A stretch of 64,000 bases of DNA, from positions 25,579,469 through 25,643,468 of the forward strand of contig OX465584.1 of the NCBI GenBank assembly GCA_950022655.1, written 5' to 3'. Position 1 is the stretch's first letter; every line of letters starts with the position of its first letter. The position numbers and the translations under genes were made by a program. The notes under the pieces were generated by a model that was not told the DNA's origin, did not search any database, and saw only the letters and a program-made list of their open reading frames with translations. Origin of the DNA: Alentia gelatinosa. Its lineage: Eukaryota > Annelida > Polychaeta > Phyllodocida > Polynoidae. Below, one piece after another: positions 1 through 11,485 of the stretch.

Positions 1-309
1 GTCTCTTGAAAGAGCATATGTTAGAGTAATCGACGAGGCTTCTGTTTTCTTCAAGTGTAGAGATGACTTTAGTGACCTTGATGGGGAGAGGCTGACCTTG
101 TCAGATGCTATCTTATCTGAGGGAGCCAGGTACAGTGGCCATTGTTCGAGGACAGGGGTGGGAAAGAATCCTACCCATCAAATAGTTTAACTCTTGTTCG
201 TTTCCCGGCCCTCAGATTCGGCCCCATGATGCACTAGGCCCTATGTGTCGCTAATATATAACAATTATTGCGCTTAATTGTCATGGAACTTAATACGGTC
301 AGAATAGAT

Positions 310-502
310 TTACTGCCATATCAAAGGCCAATTCTCCTCATACCATGTCTATATGGTGTGGGAAGTAAAAGAACTCTCAGCTCGGTAAATGTGTAGGGGC
401 GAACTTATTATCTAAATTCATCTCATTGATTCGGTCAAACCCAAAGTAAGTCTAATAGAACATATTGAATGTTAAACTACCGCAACAAACCAAACAAACA
501 CT
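310..502 (+). repeat. SINE body and tail fragment (family A)
   Basis: This is a 5'-truncated copy of the same SINE seen at 24689, 25025, 52524 and 56090. It begins at the TACTGCCATATCAAAGGCC stretch, keeps the GGTGTGGGAAGTAAAAGAAC core and the GGTAAATGTGTAGGGG segment, and ends in a CAAACCAAACAAACA-type tail. The tRNA-like head is missing. It shares the CAAAGTAAGTC variant with the 25025 copy, which suggests a subfamily. Confidence 0.8.
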
Positions 503-1689
503 CCTCGTTTAGCACATATCACTGCGATACGACTCTGTATCCCTGAGCGCTCCATGGTGCACCCCATTACTAGCTGTAATGTATTATTATACATCGTTGA
601 CATAACAGATCAAAGTAAGCCTTTTCCTATAGGCCTGATGTCGATAAAGAGTGCCAAGTGTCCCTTGTTGCTAAACAAGGCCCATAACTAAAGTGGAAGG
701 TGCTTCTATATGACCTTGGTCACATTTTGCTGACCTTGCGGCTGTCATTCTTTAATTCACACCGTTTGATGGGTTCTAGTAAAAGATCCCTGACAGTCTA
801 GAGAATCCTGCTGGTGACCCTAGCTTTTCACAGAAAGAATTCCTCCTTGTCGGCTACCAGCGACCTGTATCAATGACGTAGTCGATAATAGGGGTAGGAC
901 ACGGCCCGGTGATAGATAAGGATAATCTTAGCCATAAGCACGAGTTAACCGCAGGTCTATTTTTAAACCTCATTTTACCATAGCAACGCTAATGTTATCC
1001 CCGCCGACTTGTCTCCATGCTACCGATCTTATGAATAAAGGAAGAACCCCGACTCTGACAAATACATAATACAGTAGAGGTGGGCGAGTTTAATTGTAGT
1101 TCATTTAAAATAGCAAACTGGTGACTAAAAAAGGTTTCTTATCTGGTATTTGATTTATAAATACCTGTCTACAATGATATAATGTTAGCCATTATAGTGC
1201 GGATGCCCACCAACGAAGAAAAATCCATACTCTGATCATAAACCACCTGCTTTTGTTTCTCGTCCGATTGTGCTCGTGCCGGTCTACTGATAGCATTGGA
1301 ACAGTAGAGGAGCCCATGCAGGGAGATAATAGGAATAAATTACCGTTCATATGTCACTGTCGGTCGTAATATGATATTAGCCTTAGTGGCCATCAATTAT
1401 ACCGTAGTGTAGCTGGGTCACTACCCCATGAAAAGAGCCATTCTTAAAAAGATGACCTGCTTTTCTTCAGGAGTTGTGTTTTGTTTCTGAAAATGGGAGC
1501 TATCGCCAAATAATGAAATATGTGTATTGTAGGATGGTTAGGAGAATCATATATCTCACTCTTTGATGAAATTGAATGAGCAGCATTTAATTAACTGATT
1601 GGGATCCGTATCAATTAGTATTAAAATGGACCTAGCTAAGTTAATGTTATTTATCTAGCAAAAATTAGGGACATCTATTTCACACCTCC

Positions 1690-2180
1690 TTTAACATCCA
1701 CACACCCATAGACGATCTATTGAGATGTGTCCCTCAGTGTCGCTCTGGGTCGCTGACATGCGCGCTCGCACTGTTGTGGTATATTTCTCGGCGGATCATC
1801 CGGGACGGCGTGTCGCGGAGCATTTCTCCTCCCCTGGTCATGTTTATGGGGTCGTTAGGCGTGCGCCTCTCCGCCCTTCTCATCACTACACACAGACAAG
1901 TGCAGCGTCTCTGCCGACTAATCACTTCCGGCGTCTCTGGCCGCGCACGCGCTCCTCTCACTTCCGGTCCGCTCAACACGTCGGAACCCCGGATGCAGCG
2001 TCTCCGCTGGTCGTTCGCTTTTATCAACGCTGGTTCCGGTCTATCCCATAGAACAATTAACAGACCTGACCAACCTTGATCGTGTTGCTCTCCAGGTACC
2101 AGCCTAGCGAAATGTCGTCTGGTGTTTGATTTCCCTAACGTCGGCGGCGCGTTTCCGCCGATGCAAGTCCAGGACATGCT
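1690..2180. promoter_or_regulatory. CpG-rich block with tandem ETS-type sites
   Basis: CpG density rises sharply compared with the flanking AT-rich intron. Two perfect CACTTCCGG motifs (1923-1931 and 1959-1967) lie 36 bp apart; this is the classic ETS/GABP site. Open frames on both strands here are explained by the high GC content. It could be an internal promoter or enhancer about 1.3 kb upstream of the first exon. The role is inferred; the motifs and composition are seen directly. Confidence 0.4.
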
Positions 2181-3436
2181 GTGTAAAACTCTACCAGTTT
2201 GTCCACTCCCAACTCTTAAAGGGACACATGAACGGGTGCTGAAATGGGAGCGGGGGCTGCAAATAGCTGACATTTGTGTGGAAATATTTGGAAAGGCAGT
2301 AAGTGGAGACTGGCGTGAGCGTGTTGACTGCGGAGTGAAGGGATAGGTGAGGAGGGTTATTTATCTGTCATGTGAGGTAATGGAGGTAGCGAGCCGGTCA
2401 TGTCCAAGCGAGATAGCGGGGGCAGGAGTAGCAGATGGGCAGCAGGATTAGGAACGTCGTGTGGTGTGACTTAGAGATGGCTGGGTAGTTGGTGGATGGC
2501 TGCATTAAGTAGATGTCGTAAGGGTGTAGGAAGAGCAGGTACTTATACTTCATTTGAAATAATGAATATTGGCCCAGTGTCTATATATTTGTCATATTTT
2601 CCACTGACTTATGTTCTCTCATTTCTATACAATTCTGGTTGATATCCAATAAATCCGGCTGCTGATATCTAAAATTGTGATGTAGGCGTTCAACCACCGT
2701 GTAGGGAACACGTGGTGACAGTGAGTAGTACAAAGAAAGTGGTACTTGACTCAGGTGTTAGTGGGCGGCTTGAAATGAGGTCATCAGTTGTCGGTCATCT
2801 CAATTGAGGCCAGTTTTTAGCTACGATTTCCCATTTCAATTCTTCCATACAGTGACCAACAAGTCGATGGCAAAAAGTGGAAACACAAAGGGTCCATGTT
2901 CCATCATCCAGTCAGTTTAATTTCCTCCAAAGTTAATTAACAACTTCCTCTGACGCCTAGTTCTGGCGTGAGTCGTTTAATTTTCTTGTGTTTCACGGAC
3001 GGAACGACTCTTTATTTCTGTTTCTGTGAACGTATTTTGTATTTATTTTATCAGTTGTTTCACCAGTATGACTGAATTTAACGTATGTCGAGATATTGTG
3101 TTGGTAAATATTACTAAAACGTTCAATGGTTAGGAATATAAAATATGTGTACATTGTAATTTGCACATGCAGCTACTTCGATAGTTTTAAGTTCCTTGAT
3201 ATAAGTATTGCCAGTAAAGGTCATAGAATATTGATAGCGCAGAAGTCACAAACATCGCCAAGATAAAAACTGTCATTTGACCAATTTAATTCGTGTATTT
3301 GTTCCAAATAAGTTCATGTTTTTCACTGCCATAGGAATCTGTTGTGATATATATACCTGTTCCTTCTGAAACCTAATTCATATTCTCCTGGTTTAGTGTA
3401 CAAACTAACGTCTTTCTACCTTTTGCTGTTTTGCAG

Positions 3437-3538
3437 GAGTTTGCGCAGCTTACGAAGGAGTTCAATCAGACCCGAGAGAGTTTGCTGGCCAGGGAGGAGG
3501 AAATCTCAGAGCTCAAGGCTGAGAGAAACAACACCAGA
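3437..3538 (+). CDS. PPFIA: Liprin-alpha exon, N-terminal coiled coil (34 codons)
   Basis: This is an internal coding exon of liprin-alpha, a cytoplasmic scaffold that binds LAR-type receptor phosphatases, RIM, ELKS/CAST and kinesin-3 and organises presynaptic active zones. It opens [17 protein letters not shown] and closes with [15 protein letters not shown], the hallmark heptad segment of all animal liprin-alphas. The start is set by a TTTTGCAG acceptor ending at 3436 and the end by the GTGAGT donor at 3539. The length is 102 bp, phase 0 at both sides. The protein sequence runs directly into the 38338 exon, as in known orthologues, so no exon is missing between them. The conserved ERNNTR end makes the assignment very firm. 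Confidence 0.97.
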
Positions 3539-3934
3539 GTGAGTACTGCCCCTTTACCCATTCACTCATTCGCTGTGTTAATGAACATGTGGTTTCAGAT
3601 TTTATGCCCTTTCGGGGAAAATGTCTCTGGAAATAGCGGGACGTGTGTTAATCTCAGTCAGACGTTACAAGCGTGGAAATATAGGTTTACTTGGGCTTCT
3701 TCCATTGTCTCTGAAGGTCCATCTGGTAATGTATTTCCTGTATATGGAGGCATGGCATTTGGAGTACAGTATAGGCCATCTGGGTTGGGTGCTCTAGTGA
3801 CTACGTACTAAAAGTAGTGTGCTGTAACTAAGACATAAGATTCAAAGTTGAGTTACGAGGCAACAAAATAGATCTATCGCTGCATTTTCATAATAAATGT
3901 TTTTAGACTTTAGTTAGTTTCCTACCCGAACTTA

Positions 3935-4040
3935 CAGAGATGGCAGTTTTCTTCTTTTCTAAGGGAATCCTTGTTTTCCACATGAAAATTATTTCCTATG
4001 TATTTGACATGACCCAAACTCACATCCCTGAGTCCTTAAG
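3935..4040 (+). repeat. Dispersed repeat B, fragment
   Basis: A partial copy of a ~250 bp dispersed repeat also found at 8495, 17905, 28155 and 38030. It shows the CAGAGATGGCAGTTTTC opening, a GGGAATCCTTGTTTTCCA segment and the closing TGAC..ACATCCCTG block. The central portion is deleted. All five copies lie in the same orientation. Confidence 0.6.
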
Positions 4041-6569
4041 AAATCTGAAAACTAAGGAAGAAAAATAATCCTTACAAGGAATGCTACATGATATATCGTA
4101 TGGTTAATGATATTGCCATTACAGAGTTGTGGTTCATGGCATAAATCCTTATCAAAATACTTACATTTTAAAAAAAACTTTAAGTACCGGAATTTGGTCT
4201 TGGCAGAGTTGCTGTTTCGTTGCTTGATTGACACGATGCCAACAATAATCTTAATCCGTACTTTATAACTAACATCGAATATGTTTCAGAAAGTAACCTG
4301 CTAGCATAAAATCCTTCTATTCTCCAAGGCCAAAGACAGAACCTCCGGTGTGAATTATGATTTTGAAATTCTGATCATGGCTTGTGGCACCGAGGGAGGT
4401 AAAAAAATCAAATCAAGATGATAAAGCTAGAGATGTTCCTATACCACGGAACTGAGACATATAAATTCGTACTGACTTATATTGCACTAGAGACCAATTG
4501 AAGCACACCGTCTGTATGATGTATAGTGACTGGAGGGTCCCCAGTGGAGGTGGAGTTGTAGCAGTTCCTGGACCACCCATTCAGCATAGCGAGACTGACT
4601 CCTACTAACGACACCCAGCAGTCCGTCCCCAGCCTGCTGCCTGATTAGAAGATGAATATTTCAGGCCAGTTGGACTCAGCCACCCTCTGGTTTTTACGTA
4701 AAAGCTTTATCTTTTTACCACATCACGCTGTTTTCTGGTCTGATTTAGTACTGGTCATCAACAGAATGACGACACTGGAAACCATAAATATTCCCATTAC
4801 CGGTGTCATTATAAAAAAAGGCTGGGAACATAAAAGGAGGAAAAAATTCCTTGTATTTAAGCCACCATGGACTTTGTAATGTTTTTAAAGTTTGCAGAAT
4901 GTGGGTCACAGGTAGTGCGGGTTTGGGTGGATAGGTATGGATCTAGATTTTTTGTATGATATATAAATATCTCACGCAAAGGTTTAACGTAACGTTTGTC
5001 TTATAATACACTCTGATCTCGCTTGTTATTACTGTAAGCGGTGGGGTGGAAATACCGCACCTGGTGATCAGTTGGAATCTTGCAGTAGACAAATTCTGTT
5101 GAGACCGTGCTCGAAGACTTGCTGTGATGACGGTCACAGGTAGCACCCCTCATAGGCATCACTGTGCTTCCATAAGGAGCATTGCACATATGTGCTGCCT
5201 GTGTATATAGCTGTGGATGTATCCAGACGTGGGAGAAAGATGGATTGTAGTTCTCACGTTTTACTCCATAGCGTCACAAATGACTCGCAGACTTTAGAAA
5301 TGTAAAAACTCGAAGCCATCAAGTGAGTGTACATATCATCATAGGAATCGTGTTAATTATCAAATTTCAACAACTTCCTGTGTATCCAAACCCGTGTCGA
5401 GGCCATTGTCAGTCCAATGAGATTTTGTCGGAGAAGGTGCCGACTCAGCAAAAAGGATTTGCTCGGGTATGTCATGTGATCCTGGAGTAGATTCATAGAA
5501 ATAAGTTGTGAATATAGTCAGCAGACGGTCTCAGATGAGGGTCTTCTGTTAGAGCAAATGCCTCTCAATAACAGCAGATTGCTGATTCCTAATATACTGC
5601 AATACTCCAGGCGTACTTAATGAACATGCTCCTGAACTACGCTACAGCGGTCTGTGATTATTCATGTCCTTCACTCATTGGTGTAGTTGTAATGTGACTT
5701 AGGTCTTTGGCAAGGTAGACTCTACTCTATTATAAGTTCGGCAACTGCACATCTGTAATAAAATTTCAAAACACTGAAACAAACAGAGACGCCGAAAAAG
5801 AAATTGGAGAACCCGTAAGCCTACTCTTAATATTAGACATTGAAGGAATTTTTTTGCATGCCAGGATTTGTTCTGGTTTACCCGGTGGACATGAGGAGTT
5901 GGAGGAGGGAGGAGGTGCGAAAAAATTAGGTACTTACAATACTTATACAGAGATTATGGAGGTATCTTCAAGGATATAAAACTTAGAACCAAAATATCTT
6001 CACAAAATCGCACTTTCCTGGTAGCTTCTTAGCTGTGGCCCTCGTGATAAGCAGGGTGCCTGTAAGAGTTAAAGCAGGTATGCCATGGTTCAGGCTGCAC
6101 TGTGGCTGTACATATTCCATCACAGACGTTGTGGTAAGCAGTGTGTCAGAAAGAGCCCGACGTACGGACATTGTAGGAAGCGCCACGCAGGGACTGAGGC
6201 ACGCGGCTCGTAGTAAGAGTGGGTTTGATGTAAAATGGAGTCCGTGCTTTCCGGTGGAAATTGTCAAGAACGTCAGGCACGCGTAGGTGCGTCTGAAGTA
6301 CGCCATGGGAGCAGGGCTACGTTTCCTAAACATCGCCCGTTAGAATTTCTCCGTTCAGTTCCAGACCACTCGCTTCTGTGACAGTGATGTTTTGTTCTAA
6401 TCCTCAATCACGTGGACAGTTATGAAATTGGTATTACAGCTATATCTGGTTTATAATCATGCTGTGGCGCGGATATGTGAATGATAGGGAACGATTGACA
6501 TACCTACTTTCTTCAAGAATTCCCCGAGGTTTTAGTTTAGGAACAGGTGCCAACTTTCCACGCCTGGAG

Positions 6570-6800
6570 AGCTAAGGTGAAATTAAGTGGCGATATGCGG
6601 TTTGAAAAGACCAAAAAGTAAAACAGCCAGCAACAGACAAAAGACGGGGAGGCGTGCGAACAGGAAGCCAGCCCTCAATTAACGCCGAGGTAATGAGACT
6701 AATTAGTCGGCGAGACAAAACAGTGTAAGGTGTGTCGCGCTCGTTGTATCGGGTACGGCTGCACGCGTAACGGGCGACAATGATTACATGATCACGTGAG
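6570..6800. promoter_or_regulatory. CpG-containing patch with palindromic homeodomain site
   Basis: A moderately GC-rich stretch in AT-rich intron. It contains the perfect 12 bp palindrome GACTAATTAGTC (6697-6708), nearby TAAT cores and a CACGTG box near 6795. The layout resembles a conserved intronic enhancer, but conservation cannot be judged from one sequence. Confidence 0.25.
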
Positions 6801-8219
6801 GGAAGAAGGGGTGGAGAATGTGAATGAACCAATGGATCACAGTGATAATATGGCAAGAGCACACACGCCCATGTCTCTGTGATACCACAGTGCGGCTTAT
6901 GGTTCTTGCACTCAGCTTTGTAATCAGAAGGAAAGCCGCGTGCACAGTTATTTAAACACGATAATAAGGAACCATATGCTTTGTTTTGCTACATCTCCTG
7001 ATGGAGTTAATTAGCCCGTCCTTCAGAAATGATCCATCTAAAGTAATGTGCGACATACATGTATCTGACGAGATTTACATCTGCTGACCAGTCGGGCGCA
7101 TTTGGCCAATGTAATTCTTTATTATCCACCTAATATGGAATCGCCATACTAAACTTATAGGGAGTCTATAATTCACCGGGCGAAGATTATAGGATGTCGT
7201 AATCTCAGGCCTACCCAGAGATTAGAATACAAAACGGTCCGTTCTGTACAAAATAGTGCGTGAGAAGATCGGCTGTCATTTTGTCTTTTCCTTGATAACT
7301 TAAATTTGGAATACTTAATAAATACAATACAAACTGATTTCAGATAAAAGCAGTTGTGATCTCAGCGGGCTTTCGCTCAGATATTACTACGGATATATTT
7401 ATGTAAATCGGCAGGTATAATTTTCCTAAAAATTCACTCTCTAAACTAAGTCTACTAACCCGCCGTCTAGCGGCCCTCAGAGGCGATCATTGTGCCCTAA
7501 CACCCCATCTGGCGGCAGGTGAGTACAGCCCGGTCGCCACGTCTTTTTTTCTGGGGGTCTATAAGGTAGAGTGGTCTCGGCGTGGAGTTATATGTATGAG
7601 CGTGTGTGTGTGGTGGCCCAATCACTACCGTGCTGGTCAGGTGAGCTGAGTAAACGCATCACTGACCTACGAGCTGCAGTCCATCCTCAACTAAGGGCCG
7701 CCGACCCACCTCTCGTCAGTTTACATCACCACGCAACATCGCTCTCTCTCAGCGAGGATGCTACCGGGCAGGACACGCCCTGTACAGATCAACCTAGATA
7801 CGGCCATTTTTCTTTAAATCCGAAAAAGAAATTCCTCCCAAATTCGAGCAGGTACTGAAAGACTTCCATGTGCATTTTAAATTATCAGAGCGAAAATATT
7901 AGATTATTGGAATTAACCTCGGTATTGTTTCATAAAACGACTTCATGTTCAGCTCATTTCCGCTGATGCCTTATACTGAGTCACACTAGGATATGTAGGG
8001 TGACACTTGATCCCGCTAGGGATTCACTTTTTTCTTTTTTATAGAAAACATCAAATAAAATAGGAGTACATGTACGTCACTATCAGACCGCCGTCTCTAT
8101 GGATACTGCCCTGTTGGATACACACCCTGGTTACAAGGTAGGACAAACAAGCCTGGAATTCCCCCACCCTCTCTCCTCCCCAACCCCATCACGCTGAGTC
8201 GCCACAAGGTGTCACCAGT

Positions 8220-8310
8220 CTCTCTACCCCACGGGGTTCTAAATGCGACAGCCAATCAGCACGCGTCTAATTAGGTCAGCGCGTCACGTGACGGGGAAGT
8301 CGCGCTACCC
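8220..8310. promoter_or_regulatory. Clustered CCAAT, TAATTAG and GTCACGTGAC motifs
   Basis: Within about 80 bp there is CCAATCA, CTAATTAGGTCA and the perfect palindrome GTCACGTGAC (8283-8292), the canonical bHLH-ZIP (USF/TFEB/MITF) site. The setting is GC-rich. A regulatory role is inferred from motif density only. Confidence 0.3.
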
Positions 8311-8494
8311 GGATGACCAGCAGTGGCCTCTGGCGGGGAAGTTTTTCTGTAGCTTTGTCTCAGAGGAATTCTTCTAAATTTAGCTGGGAAGCCTGCAGGC
8401 TCTGAAGGACAGCAGTGAAAGAGGGTCTCCTTGTCAGCACTGGAGGATTTCTCTTACAAGAGTATCTCAAAAGATTTAAGTCTTGTATGCACCT

Positions 8495-8765
8495 ACCTTT
8501 AGCCAGAGATGGCCTTTTCCTTCTTTTTCATGGAAACCCTTGTCTTCATTTCCAGTTTATTTTATCTTTTTTGTGTGTGTATAAAGCAAAGGTAGTATAA
8601 ATTGAACCTGATTGACGCTAATAAAACAGTGGTTTAACCTCCCTACATACCCTCAGCCCTATTCCATGGCCAACATTGACGTGTTTTCTCAGTCTCTGAC
8701 GCAATATGTTCCCCATGAAAAATGTTTCCGCGTTATTTCCCGCCCCCAAATGACATCCCTATCAT
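8495..8765 (+). repeat. Dispersed repeat B, near full length
   Basis: Opens with AGAGATGGCC and a TTCATGGAAACCCTTG segment, then an AATAAAACAGTGGTTTAACC block, CCCTCAGCCCTATTC and a closing AATGACATCCCTA. It matches the 17905 and 38030 copies block for block. Read on the minus strand, the middle block resembles a degenerate pol III B box (GGTTCAAACCC-like), so this may be a minus-oriented SINE. The class is unproven. Confidence 0.65.
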
Positions 8766-9424
8766 ATAGTATATATGTCTATTTCATTAGTAGTTTACAT
8801 ATTCTCAGAGTTCTAAATGGAAAAAATAAGATGGACACGAACATTTATTCAGTTTATACTTTTTCTTTAATGACGCGTACACCTCGGCAGGCATGTGCAG
8901 GCTGAGGAGAAAATTAGACAAGAGGCACTACTACTATCTGTTGTACCACCTATGGCTGATTTGTCACTTGCTCTGATCTCCATGTACAACCCAGTGTCAT
9001 TCCAGAGATCTTTTATTGAAATCCGCCACGTACACCAGAGGCGAATGGGGAATTCCGGACATTTTTCTTGGATTTTCTCAGACAGAAACAGATTTGATGT
9101 TGTCTCTTCTACATGGATGGAATAATGTGGGCTGGTACTCTGGTTCACAAAGATACCAAGCAGATTAACTTTTTCCCAAAGAATAAATCCCTCTTGTTTT
9201 TAAGGGCATATTGAGACATGGAGGGGGCTATGTCGTTATGGTGACTATAGGTTGCTGCGTGTTAGACGTCTTTGGAAAGTGGCTCAATCTTAAGAACGGC
9301 GCCTCCCTTTCTCCATCTACCACTCCAATATCTCGTGACTGGTATTCCCGCCCACTGACAAGGCAAAGAAAATAGGAATGTCGTAAAATTAATAGGAGCT
9401 AAGCAACCGGATGACAGCCCTGGA

Positions 9425-9570
9425 CAGCAGCCAATACCATTCTGTAACGCTGCCAAGCATTGGTTGAGCGAAACCCACGGGGTATTGTATCGGCGGTGGC
9501 GATTGGTCGGTCCTGCAAAGTGACGAAGGCAATGATTGGCTCAAACCTGGTGATGACGACATTGGGAGAC
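9425..9570. promoter_or_regulatory. Array of five CCAAT boxes
   Basis: CCAAT/ATTGG pentamers occur at 9431, 9459, 9502, 9535 and 9561, four of them in the ATTGG orientation. Spacings are 28, 43, 33 and 26 bp. Multiple CCAAT boxes spaced near three helical turns are typical of NF-Y-driven promoters. No TATA box or known first exon follows, so it could be an enhancer, an unannotated promoter or chance. Confidence 0.4.
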
Positions 9571-11399
9571 AATAAAACAAGGTAGTGAAATGTGATTCTA
9601 CTGTTAGCAGCCCAATTTGGCAGGCGCACGTGGGCAGATAGTTGGATTTGATTACAAAAGCCTTTGTTGCCCCCTTTCCTGAAACGTTCAGTGTAATTGC
9701 GCAGAACTTCGAATTTCTATTATTCATCATCGGATATTATTCACTGAACATTCCTGTTTTCGCTGTACTCTCCCCTGTGGAGCCAACTGATACGCCACCG
9801 GAAAATCATGACTTAAAGATAAACAGAAGTATTTCGCCACTGGCCAGAGACTAATTAAGTTTACATTTTTAAAATAAATACACCCTTGGGGTTGGTTTCT
9901 TTAACTGGCTGGTATGTCGGAAGATCCCCCGAGTGGTACTCAGGGGAGAAATAATGTTTGTTTAAATATGAGGGCCGTCTGGTTGCACAGTAAGAGTTGA
10001 ACGTTGTCAGCCTGTCTGAGCACAACACCTCAGTTACATCGTTGTTGTAAGGAAGTTATCTCATAGCATTCAGCATGAATGTCTGACTGAATGCAACCTC
10101 TCTATATTTAACATATTTATGAGAACGAGATATACACAAGAGAATTCCGAGAAAGAGCCACAGTCCACTTTACTTACACAGAAGACTTTGATGTCAGCTT
10201 GTAACCAGATTTCAGTCCTATAATTTTGTTAGAAAATGCCTGATTTATTGCTCTTTTACGGAACTCATAAATCGAAAAAAGTAAATACATTTGTACATGT
10301 ATTTTAAGAGACTGGAGACCAGACTCGAAGAAGAGCGAAAGCCCTCGTTGTTCCCATTTGAAAATAGAAGTAAGACATGAGCTTCCCTCGTTTGATGTTG
10401 AACTTTGCTGGGAAAGGTCAGAGCAGAGAATGAAACAGACACCGTCTGTGATGTTTATGAAAGTTGAGATGAAAGACCAAGATCGAGTTATTCACTAATT
10501 TACATCATTGAGAATGATCTCCGTGAGTACTTTAGAGATGACCATCACAAACAACAGGAATCAGGACTGGTCTAGCCATTCGTGTGTGTATAAAACAGTT
10601 GTTAGATATGCGAGGGCGTATTTGTAAACCTCATGGCAGCATTGCTATTAACTGACAAATTTTTGAGTTTGTGTGAAGGAAGGTTCTGATCATGTCCATA
10701 TTAATTATTGAGACTCCTAACAGGTTATAGAGTACAGAATTTTATTAGTTTTCTGGTCCTCTCTTTTTCTCAGCGAGCAATAAAGCCAGTTTGTTTTTAT
10801 TTTCTACTTAAATATGATCTGGGAAAAGAAACAGACAAGTTTAGAAAAACAAATTGAAGAGATCAAAGGGTGCGATCACGTGACGTCTGGTCACATGGTG
10901 TGGTCTCGTGGTACAAGATCACGTGGTCAGTGTCTGATGACTCAGACACTCGTTTCACCTCACCTAGTATCAACTCACCAACCTCAGGCATTTTGCGGGG
11001 TATTCAAATTGAAATAAAAAGGAAAAGTTTCTTTTCTCTTTAATCATTCATAAAAATCGATAGTCATTACATTACTGCCGGTCGGGCGATGTTTATACTT
11101 GTGTATTGACAGCCTTGATGCACCATTATCGTAATACCATACACGCTAAGCACACATTGTACGGCAACTGCTTGGATTATCGCCCGGGGCAGGTGAGTTT
11201 GGTGTGGATTATGCTGTATTTCTCATACCTCTGAAGCCATCTCAGCAAGAATAGGCATAAAAGAATTAATACGTTCACAGAGACGTGTAGCGCAAGCCGA
11301 CAGAAGAGCCCAATTATTGGTACATAGTCTGTGAAGTCTCAAAGAGAATTCAGGGGTCTGCTATTAATAGATGAAAATGAGGATATGTGGAGTGGAACG

Positions 11400-11485
11400 T
11401 AGGTCTATAGTTGACGTTCGAACCTTTGATCTTGAAACCCATAGCTCAGCACAGTGCCTATTCTGCCACACTGCTTTACTAGTGG
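11400..11485 (-). repeat. Possible tRNA-like SINE head (minus strand)
   Basis: On the minus strand a TGGCAGAATAGGC A-box-like element is followed by AGGTTCGAACGTC, close to the pol III B-box consensus GGTTCRANNCC. The sequence does not fold as an intact tRNA by eye and no body sequence shared with other repeats was found. Low confidence. Confidence 0.25.

Larger units (their letters stand above)
1..3436 (+). other. PPFIA: 3' part of a liprin-alpha intron, cut by the window edge
   Basis: This is non-coding sequence upstream of the first visible exon. It ends in a pyrimidine-rich tract and TTGCAG acceptor at 3431-3436. It holds a SINE fragment (310-502), a CpG-rich block (about 1690-2180) and otherwise AT-rich unique-looking sequence. 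Four TGACCTTG motifs, resembling nuclear-receptor half-sites, lie near 70, 93, 711 and 731. No liprin exon that would precede the 3437 exon is visible. From 503 to 1690 and from 2350 to 3430 I see nothing assignable. Confidence 0.8.

Noticed and set aside
1734..2273. 179-residue open frame on the minus strand
   Set aside because: It lies in a CpG-rich block where stop codons are rare; overlapping frames exist on both strands and no family resemblance was seen.
3539..3811. Coding continuation past the first exon
   Set aside because: The frame stays open after the donor at 3539, but the protein loses liprin identity there and a consensus GTGAGT is present.
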